Shown here: positions 8,166-17,287 of the stretch, piece after piece | Layout of the letters: each line of letters opens with the position of its first letter | How positions within the stretch are numbered: the first letter of the stretch is position 1 | NCBI RefSeq assembly: GCF_900155985.1 | Contig: NZ_FTMA01000003.1 | Coordinates: 283,778 to 347,777, forward strand | DNA from: Maribacter ulvicola | GTDB taxonomy: Bacteria > Bacteroidota > Bacteroidia > Flavobacteriales > Flavobacteriaceae | Reading direction: 5' to 3' | Length of the DNA: 64,000 nt | The notes under the pieces: generated by a model | Seen by the model: the letters and a program-made list of their open reading frames with translations, nothing else | What the model was told of the DNA's origin: nothing | The model's database searches: none | Translations under genes and position numbers: made by a program

Positions 8166-9233
8166 ATGAAGATATCTTTTAAAAATGCCATTGTTATTTC
8201 TTTGATCCCTCAGGTCATTATTGTAAAATGGCTGGCTACCCGTAGCTATTTAGTGGAACAGTACTACAGTAATGGTATATACCCTGTAATTTCAAAATTC
8301 TTTAGGCTTCTTTTTGGTTGGGTTCCATTTTCCGTGGGCGATATTATTTATTTCGTTTTAATACTACTTACCCTGCTCTATCTCATTAAAAATAGAACTT
8401 ATATATGGCAACATAAACTTCTGTTCTTACAAAATGTAGCCGTGGTACTCTCTGTCGCTTATTTCACATTCCATGTCATGTGGGGTATGAATTATTATAG
8501 AGAACCTTTAGCTAAAAAGTTAGAGTTGGTTCCTAATAAAGATTATCAAGATTTACTGGATTTCACAGAACGCTTAATTCAGAAAACGAACGAAAGCCAA
8601 GTAACGATAACAAATGACTCAAGTTTAGCAGTCAAAATTCCGTATTCCCAAAAGGAGATTTTCAAAAAAACAATTCAAGGTTACGACCATTTAAAAACAA
8701 TACATCCTTTTTTAGCTTACGATAGACCAAGCATTAAAAAATCATTATTCAGTACAGGCCTAACATATATGGGTTACGCCGGATATTTAAATCCATTTAC
8801 GAACGAGGCACAGGTAAACGGTCTACTCCCCAACTTTAGATTTCCTTTTGTTGCCGGTCATGAAGTAGGACATCAGATTGGCTACTCTGCAGAAAACGAA
8901 ACAAATTTTATAGGTTATCTAGTTACCTCTAACAATAAGGACCTCTATTTTAAATATGCAGCATATGCTTACGGCCTAGGCTATTGTTTAAATGACATAA
9001 GAAGAACCAATACCGAAGATTTTGATAAGTTAATGTTGCAATTGAATTCTGGTGTAAAAAGCAACTTTCAAGAAATGGCTATTTTTTGGAATTCTTACGA
9101 GAACCCTATGGAACCTGTATTCAAATCAATATTCGATACATTTTTAAAGGCCAACAACCAAAAAGAAGGTATTAGAAGTTATAGTGCCGTAGTACTGTTC
9201 TTAGTTGCCTACCATAAAGACCATCCTCTTTAA
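8166..9233 (+). CDS. DUF3810 membrane zinc-protease-like protein
   Basis: A 355-aa membrane protein with about three N-terminal hydrophobic segments (residues 8-25, 53-72, 83-102) and a large remaining domain. That domain carries AGHEVGHQIGY, an HExxH zinc motif at 232-236, followed by a Glu-containing helix (YSAENETNFIGYL). These features match DUF3810, a Bacteroidota family related in motif to gluzincin proteases. The substrate is unknown. The start is supported by the adjacent -7 element and implies a leaderless mRNA. Confidence 0.85.
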   Translation: MKISFKNAIVISLIPQVIIVKWLATRSYLVEQYYSNGIYPVISKFFRLLFGWVPFSVGDIIYFVLILLTLLYLIKNRTYIWQHKLLFLQNVAVVLSVAYFTFHVMWGMNYYREPLAKKLELVPNKDYQDLLDFTERLIQKTNESQVTITNDSSLAVKIPYSQKEIFKKTIQGYDHLKTIHPFLAYDRPSIKKSLFSTGLTYMGYAGYLNPFTNEAQVNGLLPNFRFPFVAGHEVGHQIGYSAENETNFIGYLVTSNNKDLYFKYAAYAYGLGYCLNDIRRTNTEDFDKLMLQLNSGVKSNFQEMAIFWNSYENPMEPVFKSIFDTFLKANNQKEGIRSYSAVVLFLVAYHKDHPL

Positions 9234-9372
9234 AACAGGTTAGGATTTCACAATCATTCATTAAAATAATCGCCCTTTTTATAAAATTTTAAGAAAATAA
9301 TAGCTTTTCTCAATTACCACTTACCCAAGTGTTAAACAAAAGTGAAATAGACCGTGTTTACTGTGTAATCCC

Positions 9373-9389
9373 AGTATTTTTAAAATACT
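9373..9389. promoter_or_regulatory. Inverted repeat upstream of amidohydrolase operon
   Basis: AGTATTTT-T-AAAATACT is a perfect 8-bp inverted repeat with a 1-nt centre, 17 nt before the amidohydrolase ATG. It contains TATTTTTA, a 7/8 match to the -7 element, so it could be an operator over a promoter. AT-rich palindromes also arise by chance. Confidence 0.3.
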
Positions 9390-9406
9390 AATTCAAACCT
9401 AACGTA

Positions 9407-12361
9407 ATGAGAAAACTATTTTTTGTACTATGCCTACTTGGGTATGGTTCACTTTTAACTGCACAAGATTATTTTCCCGAAAATGCAGGGGTAAAAGTCA
9501 ATAACAATAACTACACGGCTTTTACAAATGCAAAAATCTTCATCACTCCAACTGAAGTCATCAAAAAAGGAACGTTATTAATCCAGCACGGCAAAGTTGT
9601 CAGCGCTTCTAGCACTGTTAGCATTCCAAAAAATGCCGTTGTTATCGATTTAGAAGGAAAATCTATTTATCCATCCTTTATTGACATATACTCCAAATTT
9701 GGTGTAGAACAAGCAAAAAAGAAGCCCAGTGGCGGACGTTCTGCTCAATATGAACCTTCTAGGGAAGGCTATTATTGGAACGACCATATTATGCCAGAAA
9801 ACAAGGCAATTGAAAAATTTAATTATGATGATAAAGAAGCAAAAGTGTTGCGCGAAGCTGGTTTTGGTGTCGTAAATTCTCATATACATGACGGTATCGC
9901 CAGAGGCACCGGTGTTCTTATTGCCTTAAATGGTAGTGGCACCAATGCAAATAGGATTTTAGACGACCGCTCTGCTCAATATTTTTCTTTAACTAAAAGT
10001 ATTGAAAAAAGTCAGTCCTATCCAGGATCATTAATGGGAGCGTTAGCCTTATTAAGACAAATGTATAGTGATGCAGATTGGTATGCCAAAGGCAATGCAA
10101 CCACAACCGATCTATCTTTACAGGCATTGAATGAAAATAAGAACTTAGTTCAAATTTTTGAAGCCAAAGATAAATCCCATGATTTACGAGCCGATAAGAT
10201 AGGAGATGCCAACGGCATACAATACACTATTTTAGGTGGAGGTAATGAATTTGAACGTATAGAGGAAATTAAAGAAACCAATGCCAAGTTCATAGTACCT
10301 CTTAATTTCCCAGATGCGTATGATGTTTCTAATCCGTATGCTGTGGGGTACGTTTCTTTACAAGATATGCGATATTGGAACCAGGCTCCTTCTAACCCAA
10401 AGGTATTGGCAGACAACGGAATTCAGTTCTCCCTAACTACCCATGACCTAAAATCTCCTGCAAAGTTCAAGGAGAAGTTGATGAAAGCCATTGAATACGG
10501 ACTTTCCACTACCAAAGCGCTAGAAGCTTTGACTACGGTACCTGCGCAAATACTAGGTAAATCAAATGAAATAGGTTCTTTAAAAACTGGTGCTCTAGCC
10601 AACTTCTTGATCACCTCTGGCGATGTCTTTGATAAATCTATTACGCTTTACGAAAACTGGGTTCAAGGCACAAAAAGTGTTGTTAATGCAATGGATATAA
10701 AAGACATTCGTGGGGATTACAACTTAACCGTGCAAGGAAAATCGTATGCTTTTTCTATAACCGGAGAAATTTCAAAACCTAAGATTGAGGTAAAACAGGA
10801 CACTACCAAATTAAACTCAAAGATTGCTTACAATGACAATTGGGTAACGTTATCATTTGCTACCGATAAAGGCAAAAAAACATATAGAATGATTGGTGCA
10901 GTTACTAAAGCATCAGATAACCTCACCGGTCGTTTGGTTTTACCAGACGGTACAGAATCACAATTTACAGCTACTAAATCTAAATCTTTCACCAAAAAAG
11001 AAGCTGAGAAAAAGAAAAAAGAAGATGTTATAAAAGTCATGCCGGTAACCTTCCCAAATGTAGGATACGGATTTGCATCTAAACCAAAAGCACAAAATAC
11101 CTTATTTAAAAATGCAACGGTTTGGACCAGTGAAGATGCCGGAATTTTGGAAAATACGGATGTATTGGTTAAAAACGGAAAAATCGTTAAAATAGGAAAA
11201 GACCTCAGTGCTGGCGGCGCAACCGTTATTGATGCAACGGGGAAACACTTAACTGCAGGTATTATTGACGAGCACAGTCATATTGCCGCTTTAGCCGTAA
11301 ACGAAGCAGGTCAGAACAGTTCTGCAGAGGTAAAAATGGAAGATGTAGTGGATCCAGAACATATGGGTATTTATCATTCTCTTGCAGGTGGTGTTACATC
11401 ACTTCAATTACTGCATGGTTCTGCAAACCCAATTGGGGGTAGATCGGCAATTTTAAAATTAAAATGGGGTGAAGAAGCAGACGGATTAATTTACGACAAC
11501 TCTCCCAAGTTCATCAAATTCGCCCTTGGCGAAAATGTAAAGCAAAGTAACTGGGGCAGTTTTTCTCGTTTTCCACAAACACGTATGGGTGTAGAACAAT
11601 TGTACATGAACTACTTTCAAAGAGCTAAGGAATATGATACCAAAAAGAAAAACGGGGAACCTTATCGTTATGATGAGGAAATGGAAGTACTGGCCGAGAT
11701 AATTAACGGAGAACGTTTTATCTCCTGTCACTCCTATGTACAGAGTGAAATTAACATGATGATGAAGGTTGCTGAACATTTTGGTTTCAGAATAAACACA
11801 TTTACCCATATATTAGAAGGATATAAAGTAGCCGATAAAATGGCTGAACACGGCGTTGGTGCCGGTACCTTTAGCGACTGGTGGGCGTATAAATTTGAAG
11901 TAAACGACGCTATACCTTACAATGCCGCAATAATGCAAAAGCAAGGTGTTGTTACCGCTATTAATAGTGATGACCGTGAAATGATCAGAAGATTAAATCA
12001 AGAAGCTGCAAAAACAATTAAATATGGTGGTATGACCGAATTAGAAGCTTGGAAAATGGTAACCATAAATCCTGCCAAACTTTTACATTTAGATGACCGT
12101 GTAGGTAGTATAAAAGAAGGTAAAGATGCTGATCTTGTTTTATGGTCCGGTAGCCCGCTATCTGTATATACCAAAGCAGAAAAAACGATGATCGAAGGTG
12201 TTACTTATTTTGATTTAGAAACGGATAAGAAAAACCGTGAGAAAATTAAAAAAGAAAGAAATGAATTGGTAACCATGATGCTTGATGAAAAAAGTAGTGG
12301 TAAAAAAACACAAGGTCCAAAGCAAAGTGTAAAAAGAGATTTTACTTGCGAAAGCCTTTAA
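9407..12361 (+). CDS. Exported two-domain amidohydrolase
   Basis: A 984-aa secreted or periplasmic protein with two amidohydrolase-type TIM-barrel units. The signal peptide is residues 1-20 (ending LLTAQ). In the first unit the usual metal motif PGxxDxHxH is replaced by PSFIDIYSKFG (89-99), so it probably cannot bind metal. The second unit keeps its ligands: DEHSH (His623, His625), CHSY (His775), FTHI (His801) and NSDD (Asp855). A C-terminal composite beta segment ends in GSIKEGKDADLVLW. It resembles imidazolonepropionase/dipeptidase-like amidohydrolases, but the substrate is unknown. It is followed 39 nt later by a related gene. Confidence 0.85.
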   Translation: MRKLFFVLCLLGYGSLLTAQDYFPENAGVKVNNNNYTAFTNAKIFITPTEVIKKGTLLIQHGKVVSASSTVSIPKNAVVIDLEGKSIYPSFIDIYSKFGVEQAKKKPSGGRSAQYEPSREGYYWNDHIMPENKAIEKFNYDDKEAKVLREAGFGVVNSHIHDGIARGTGVLIALNGSGTNANRILDDRSAQYFSLTKSIEKSQSYPGSLMGALALLRQMYSDADWYAKGNATTTDLSLQALNENKNLVQIFEAKDKSHDLRADKIGDANGIQYTILGGGNEFERIEEIKETNAKFIVPLNFPDAYDVSNPYAVGYVSLQDMRYWNQAPSNPKVLADNGIQFSLTTHDLKSPAKFKEKLMKAIEYGLSTTKALEALTTVPAQILGKSNEIGSLKTGALANFLITSGDVFDKSITLYENWVQGTKSVVNAMDIKDIRGDYNLTVQGKSYAFSITGEISKPKIEVKQDTTKLNSKIAYNDNWVTLSFATDKGKKTYRMIGAVTKASDNLTGRLVLPDGTESQFTATKSKSFTKKEAEKKKKEDVIKVMPVTFPNVGYGFASKPKAQNTLFKNATVWTSEDAGILENTDVLVKNGKIVKIGKDLSAGGATVIDATGKHLTAGIIDEHSHIAALAVNEAGQNSSAEVKMEDVVDPEHMGIYHSLAGGVTSLQLLHGSANPIGGRSAILKLKWGEEADGLIYDNSPKFIKFALGENVKQSNWGSFSRFPQTRMGVEQLYMNYFQRAKEYDTKKKNGEPYRYDEEMEVLAEIINGERFISCHSYVQSEINMMMKVAEHFGFRINTFTHILEGYKVADKMAEHGVGAGTFSDWWAYKFEVNDAIPYNAAIMQKQGVVTAINSDDREMIRRLNQEAAKTIKYGGMTELEAWKMVTINPAKLLHLDDRVGSIKEGKDADLVLWSGSPLSVYTKAEKTMIEGVTYFDLETDKKNREKIKKERNELVTMMLDEKSSGKKTQGPKQSVKRDFTCESL

Positions 12362-12400
12362 ATCAACACGCTACATTTCAAAAAACATAAAACAATACAA

Positions 12401-13693
12401 ATGAAAAAAGTTATAACTATAATCATAGCCTTAGGTCTGGTCATACCAGCGATGGCACAACAAACGCCCGGTTCTAAACAAACAGAAGCTATAACCATAG
12501 AAGGCGCCACGGCACATTTGGGTAACGGAGAAGTTATTGAAAGTTCACTGATCATGTTTGAAGATGGGAAGATTACTTTTGTAGGGGATTCTAAAATGAA
12601 AATTGCACGAAAGGGCAAAGTAATCAATGCTACCGGAAAACACGTGTACCCAGGTTTCATTGCACCTTCCAAAACACTAGGTTTAGTAGAAATCGATGCC
12701 GTGAGAGCATCAAAAGATGATGACGAAATAGGCGATTTTATTCCTCATGTTAGAAGTTTAATCGCATACAACTCTGAATCCAAAGTTGTAGAAAGCATGC
12801 GCCCTAACGGAGTACTTATTGGACAGATAGCACCTTCAGGAGGTAGAATTTCAGGTACGTCAAGCATTGTACAATTTGATGCCTGGAACTGGGAAGATGC
12901 TGCCATAAAAGTAGATGATGGTGTTCACTTAAACTGGCCTGCTACTTTTAAGCAAGGTCGTTGGTGGGCCGGTGAAGATCCAGGATACCAGCCAAACAAA
13001 GATTATGCTGAACAAATAGATGCAGTTACCAACTTCTTCAAAAATGCCGCTGCTTACGGTAAATCTACTACAAAAGAAGTAAACCCAGCCTATGCGGCAA
13101 TGCAAGGGGTTTTTGATGGCAGTCAAAAATTATATGTGCATGCTAATGATGAAAAACAGATTATTGATGCTATCAATACTTTAAAATCTAACGGCGCTAA
13201 AGAAGTTGTTTTAATTGGCGGTTATCATGCCTACAAAATTCCTGATTTTTTAAAGCGCAACAATATTCCTGTTTTAGTACAATACACTCATAACCTTCCG
13301 GTATTTGATGACGATGATTATGACTTACCTTACAAACTACCTAAGTTGTTAGTAGATGCAGGTTTATTAGTGGGAATTCAAAACTCGAATGCAGCAAATT
13401 TTCAAACTAGAAATTTACCTTTCTATGCAGGACAAGCCGCACAACAAGGCTTAGATAAAGAAGTAGCCGTTCAATTATTAACAGGTAATACCGCTACAAT
13501 TTTAGGCATAGACGACCTTTACGGAACTTTAGAAAATGGAAAGAGTGCTACACTTTTTATATCTGAAGGTGATGCTTTAGAAATGGCGGGCAATCAATTA
13601 ACACATGTTTTCATTGATGGTAGAACTGTTTCTTTAGAAACACACCAAACTGAACTTTGGAAACGCTATATGGGCAAATACGAAGGAAAATAA
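12401..13693 (+). CDS. Exported amidohydrolase-fold protein, probably metal-free
   Basis: A 430-aa exported protein with a signal peptide (residues 1-19, ending PAMA). The amidohydrolase beta-sandwich plus barrel layout is clear: TAHLGNGEVIESS at the N-terminus and NTATILGIDDLYGTLENGKSATLF near the C-terminus. The expected HxH metal motif is replaced by PGFIAPSKT (84-92), and no replacement His pair is obvious. It is therefore likely a non-catalytic partner of the 984-aa protein. Both genes appear to form one transcription unit ending at the terminator at 13715-13748. Confidence 0.8.
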   Translation: MKKVITIIIALGLVIPAMAQQTPGSKQTEAITIEGATAHLGNGEVIESSLIMFEDGKITFVGDSKMKIARKGKVINATGKHVYPGFIAPSKTLGLVEIDAVRASKDDDEIGDFIPHVRSLIAYNSESKVVESMRPNGVLIGQIAPSGGRISGTSSIVQFDAWNWEDAAIKVDDGVHLNWPATFKQGRWWAGEDPGYQPNKDYAEQIDAVTNFFKNAAAYGKSTTKEVNPAYAAMQGVFDGSQKLYVHANDEKQIIDAINTLKSNGAKEVVLIGGYHAYKIPDFLKRNNIPVLVQYTHNLPVFDDDDYDLPYKLPKLLVDAGLLVGIQNSNAANFQTRNLPFYAGQAAQQGLDKEVAVQLLTGNTATILGIDDLYGTLENGKSATLFISEGDALEMAGNQLTHVFIDGRTVSLETHQTELWKRYMGKYEGK

Positions 13694-13714
13694 TACATTT
13701 AAATTATTCATAAA

Positions 13715-13748
13715 AAAGAGGCTGTCTAGAATTTTAGACAGCCTCTTT
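13715..13748. terminator. Bidirectional terminator between amidohydrolase genes and membrane protein gene
   Basis: A 14-bp stem, AAAGAGGCTGTCTA (13715-13728) with 13735-13748, encloses a 6-nt loop. A-rich and T-rich flanks fit intrinsic termination of the converging genes. Confidence 0.88.
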
Positions 13749-13769
13749 CTTGTTACAAATAAGGTATAA

Positions 13770-14177
13770 CTATTTTTTACCAAGTAAATAGCCCACAAAT
13801 GCCATTGGCATATAAGCTACTAAAATATCCAAAACGGTAAACCACATAGGACCTCCAAGCATAGCAATATTTACGGTACCGCCAATTAGGAAAAACAAGC
13901 CAACGATCAAAGCCATTAACATTTTTCTTGTTGCCGCTATTTTTGTTGCTACAAAAGCACCTACCAAAGTTCCCAATGCATGGGCTAGAAAAGGAAAAAT
14001 AAAATTTTTAGGCTCAAATAAATGCATAGTTGCTTTTAACCCTTCCATTGTCGTAATATCTCCACCTTCCGGTGGCGGAATTATGGAGCCACTAATCATA
14101 ATAATTCCCATATTTACAATACTACCAACTACTATTCCGGCTACGACACCCAAAATATTCTTTACTACAGAATTCAT
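13770..14177 (-). CDS. Small four-helix membrane protein, unknown
   Basis: A 135-aa protein with four predicted transmembrane segments at about residues 7-30, 58-80, 85-106 and 112-132, and a short loop with IIPPPEGGDITTMEGL between the first two. I do not recognise a characterised family; similar small integral membrane proteins are common in Bacteroidota. It lies 21 nt downstream of moeA on the same strand, so it may be the last gene of the molybdenum-cofactor operon, but nothing in it suggests a link to molybdenum. Confidence 0.65.
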   Translation of the reverse strand: MNSVVKNILGVVAGIVVGSIVNMGIIMISGSIIPPPEGGDITTMEGLKATMHLFEPKNFIFPFLAHALGTLVGAFVATKIAATRKMLMALIVGLFFLIGGTVNIAMLGGPMWFTVLDILVAYMPMAFVGYLLGKK

Positions 14178-14198
14178 ACAGAAACGTTTAATTAATTA

Positions 14199-15389
14199 CT
14201 ACCTAGTCTTAACAAAGGATACAACCTCCCCAACCTCATACTCCTTATTTCTTGGTTCTAGACAGATAAATCCGTCTGACTTTGCCAGACTGGTTAAATC
14301 TCCAGAACCATTTTCCATGACAGGAGTTGCCCATAACACCCCTTCTTTTTCTTCCGTATTCACCTGTATAAACCTGGTTAACGGTAATGATATGGTAATA
14401 GCCGTGCTCAGCTTAATATACAATTTATCTATTGAAATACCCCATGAGGTTTGCAACCAAGGTAAAAAATAGAGATGATAATTAGCAAATGTAGACACCG
14501 GATTTCCTGGAAAAGAAAAAATTACCGTCTTCAGCTTAGGGTGAATTCCAAACCAAAATGGCTTACCAGGTCTTTGTAGTACTCTATGAAAAACTTTCTT
14601 TACACCCAATGACTCCATTACTTCCGGGATAAAATCGAACTTTCCTTTAGATACTCCTCCACTCAATAGAAGCACATCATTATCTTGTAGAGCTTTTTCT
14701 AGTTCTCGCTCAATTTCCTTTTTATCATCCAACAAATGAAGTGAACCGGCTTCAATTTTAGAATTCAATAATGCCGACTCAATCGTAAGCATGTTAGATT
14801 TCCGTATTTGATGTGGTTTAGGTATCTCATCAACCTCAACCAGTTCATTTCCTGTTGCAACTGTGCAAATCTTAGGGTTTCCCTTAACCATTACCATTGC
14901 TTTCCCTACAGTAGCCATTACACCTATTTCTGCGGGACTGATTTTTTTTCTTTTGGATAATAAAAGTGTTCCTTTTTTTTCATCGCTGCCCTGATAATGT
15001 ATATTCTGACCCTTGGTTACATTCTTAGTGATGGTCACCGCACCATCTTCAATAGTAAGATGTTCATACATAACTACGGTATCGCAATGATTTGGCACTA
15101 CAGCACCTGTCATCACTTCCAAACAATTGCTTTTATCTTTTAAAACTTGCTGAACTACACCAGCGGCAGCAACTCCTTCTATTTTAAAAGCGTGTCTATT
15201 ATTTGCTAAATCAGAGAACTGAATGGCAATCCCGTCTTTGGTAGCGCGATCAAAGGGAGGAAAATCTCTATCGGCATAGATGTCCTCTGCCAATATTCTA
15301 TTCAAACTATTTAAAAGTGGCACATTCTCTATTCCTAGATCTAGAGGATGGTCTAACACTTTTTGGTACGCTTCTTTAAATGTAATCAT
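14199..15389 (-). CDS. moeA: Molybdopterin molybdotransferase MoeA
   Basis: MoeA inserts molybdate into adenylylated molybdopterin. The sequence has the MoeA N-terminal PPFDRATKDGIAI motif, the central MogA-like domain with LLSGGVSKGKFDFIPEVM and FSFPGNPVSTFANYHLYF, and the small C-terminal beta domain. The ATG at 15389 (MITFKEAYQKV) is preferred over the one 12 nt upstream because it matches the usual start of the family, giving 396 aa. It follows the TauE gene by 64 nt and is the last clear cofactor gene of the operon. Confidence 0.93.
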   Translation of the reverse strand: MITFKEAYQKVLDHPLDLGIENVPLLNSLNRILAEDIYADRDFPPFDRATKDGIAIQFSDLANNRHAFKIEGVAAAGVVQQVLKDKSNCLEVMTGAVVPNHCDTVVMYEHLTIEDGAVTITKNVTKGQNIHYQGSDEKKGTLLLSKRKKISPAEIGVMATVGKAMVMVKGNPKICTVATGNELVEVDEIPKPHQIRKSNMLTIESALLNSKIEAGSLHLLDDKKEIERELEKALQDNDVLLLSGGVSKGKFDFIPEVMESLGVKKVFHRVLQRPGKPFWFGIHPKLKTVIFSFPGNPVSTFANYHLYFLPWLQTSWGISIDKLYIKLSTAITISLPLTRFIQVNTEEKEGVLWATPVMENGSGDLTSLAKSDGFICLEPRNKEYEVGEVVSFVKTR

Positions 15390-15453
15390 GGAATTAAACA
15401 TAAAATATTAAAAACAGCACTCTTGAAGATTTGAAACTCATTATTTTGACTTT

Positions 15454-16230
15454 CTAAAATAATCCTAGTCCATTTACCAACAAGACCCGTATACCCACTA
15501 CAAATACCAATAAGGCGGTAATCCTTTTTATGCCATTTGGCGATAGTTTTTTAAGGCTAATGCGAATACCTAATTGTCCGCCAAGAAGCACTGCTATGAC
15601 CAAGCAAATTGTTTCTCGCCATGGTAATGACAACGATTGGCTAGTTATTAATCCGAATAAACCGGAAACCGAATTTACCAAAATAAAAAAACTTGCCAGA
15701 GCAGCTATTTTTATGGCTTTATTCCACCGTAGGTGATTTAGAACCGGAGCTAAAAAAATACCTCCACCAATACCTACTAATCCAGATAGGAAACCTATAC
15801 CAGCGCCAAGAACATAACTCAAATAATTCGGATACGCTGCAACCTCTTTTTTCGATTTATTGATTTCAAAGGTTTGAACAGCCAAAAACAATGCCGATAG
15901 AATTAGAGAACATCCCAAAATCATAAAAAACACATTCTCTTTTAAACGATATGTAGCTCCTAGATACGCTAACGGAATACTTGCCAAAACAAAGGGTAGA
16001 AAATCTTTCAATTTTGCATGACCATTTTTAAAATACAGATACGTACTACCTGAAACTACCACCAAATTACAAACCAACGCAATTGACCTTATGGCAAAAA
16101 AGCTTGTTAAAAATAGCGTCAACAAAGCTAAATAGCTAGATCCACCACCAAAACCTACAGAAGAATATAATGTAGCTATGATAAAAAAACCAACGGATAA
16201 AAGTAGTAGTTGCTCAATAGGTATCAACAT
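15454..16230 (-). CDS. TauE/SafE family anion exporter
   Basis: A 258-aa integral membrane protein with about eight hydrophobic segments and two inverted halves. Each half carries the glycine-rich TauE/SafE signature, VGFGGGSSYLALLTLF near the N-terminus and GLVGIGGGIFLAPVL near the middle. Members export sulfite, sulfoacetate or related organosulfur anions, though most are uncharacterised. The start overlaps the end of moeB by 17 nt, so it is firmly inside the cofactor operon. That could point to sulfur metabolism by a molybdoenzyme such as a sulfite dehydrogenase, which is inference only. Confidence 0.87.
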   Translation of the reverse strand: MLIPIEQLLLLSVGFFIIATLYSSVGFGGGSSYLALLTLFLTSFFAIRSIALVCNLVVVSGSTYLYFKNGHAKLKDFLPFVLASIPLAYLGATYRLKENVFFMILGCSLILSALFLAVQTFEINKSKKEVAAYPNYLSYVLGAGIGFLSGLVGIGGGIFLAPVLNHLRWNKAIKIAALASFFILVNSVSGLFGLITSQSLSLPWRETICLVIAVLLGGQLGIRISLKKLSPNGIKRITALLVFVVGIRVLLVNGLGLF

Positions 16231-17287
16231 AATCCTTCATATTATTCATTCCTCCCATTACATTAACAAAATCTTTCCCCGGAAATAATCCTTGCAAAAT
16301 GCCTATTGCTTTTTTACTGCGTACGCCAGATTGGCATATGACATAAACGGTAGCCTCCAAATTAAGCTCAGCTACTCTATCTGTTAATTCACCTAAAGGA
16401 ATATGTTTGGCTTCTTTTAAATGTTGCCTTTGAAATTCTTTATCGGTTCGCACATCTATCAACTCAACAGGTTTAGCTGAAAGCAATTGCTGAAGCTCAA
16501 CAGCATCTACAGATTTCAATGGAAGTTCACAGTCAAACTCATAACTAGTAGCCAGCGTTTTTATCTCGTTGTTACCCGGTTGCAGTTGAAATTTCATTCG
16601 TTGCATACGCTGACTGAGAGTATCAAAAAGCAATAAAACACCTGATACCACTTCTCCTATTCCTGCAATAACCTTTACCACTTCTAAAGCTTGCAGGTTA
16701 CCAATGATACCAGGCAAAATACCCAGCACGCCATTCTCATTACAGTTAGGAACAGCATCAGCCGCCGGCATTGTGGGGAACAAACAACGATATGTTGGTC
16801 CGCCTTTATAATTAAACACACTTACTTGCCCCTCAAAAGCGTGTAATGCACCATAAACAAAAGGCTTATTTGCAATTACACAGGCATCATTAATTAAATA
16901 TCTAGTGGGAAAGTTATCCGTAGCATCTACAACGATATCATAGTTTTTAATAATATCAAGGGCATTTGCTACCGTTAAATAAGTTTGGTAAATCTGGATA
17001 GTAGTAGTAGAATTTTGAGCTGATAATTGACTTTTTATTGCCTCTACCTTGGGGATACCTACCATAGCTTCGGTAAATAAAACCTGACGATGAAGGTTTG
17101 ATAATGAAACAACATCAGCATCAACAACACCCAAAGTACCAACACCCATAGCGTTTAAATAAGTCAGCACAGGAATTCCTAGTCCGCCAGCCCCAACCAC
17201 TAATACCTTGGCTTCATTTAGCTTTTGCTGACCTTCATTTCCAAATCTGTCTAAGGTGATTTGTCTTAGGTAACGTTCCTCGTTCAT
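16214..17287 (-). CDS. moeB: MoeB/ThiF-type adenylyltransferase with C-terminal rhodanese domain
   Basis: An E1-like enzyme that adenylates the C-terminal Gly of a sulfur carrier, here presumably MoaD. The N-terminal domain has VVGAGGLGIPVL (ATP binding, about 31-42), the RQ-containing SLSNLHRQVLF, VVDATDNFPTRYLIND and GILPGIIGNLQALEVVK. A rhodanese domain (about 255-350) has VELIDVRTDKEF and the active loop VICQSGVRSKKA. The fusion resembles eukaryotic MOCS3/Uba4 and may join activation and sulfur transfer. It overlaps mobA by 4 nt. Confidence 0.9.
   Translation of the reverse strand: MNEERYLRQITLDRFGNEGQQKLNEAKVLVVGAGGLGIPVLTYLNAMGVGTLGVVDADVVSLSNLHRQVLFTEAMVGIPKVEAIKSQLSAQNSTTTIQIYQTYLTVANALDIIKNYDIVVDATDNFPTRYLINDACVIANKPFVYGALHAFEGQVSVFNYKGGPTYRCLFPTMPAADAVPNCNENGVLGILPGIIGNLQALEVVKVIAGIGEVVSGVLLLFDTLSQRMQRMKFQLQPGNNEIKTLATSYEFDCELPLKSVDAVELQQLLSAKPVELIDVRTDKEFQRQHLKEAKHIPLGELTDRVAELNLEATVYVICQSGVRSKKAIGILQGLFPGKDFVNVMGGMNNMKDYVDTY

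Noticed and set aside
11486..11809. Open frame of 107 codons on the minus strand
   Set aside because: It lies inside the catalytic part of the 984-aa amidohydrolase gene, antisense, without features.
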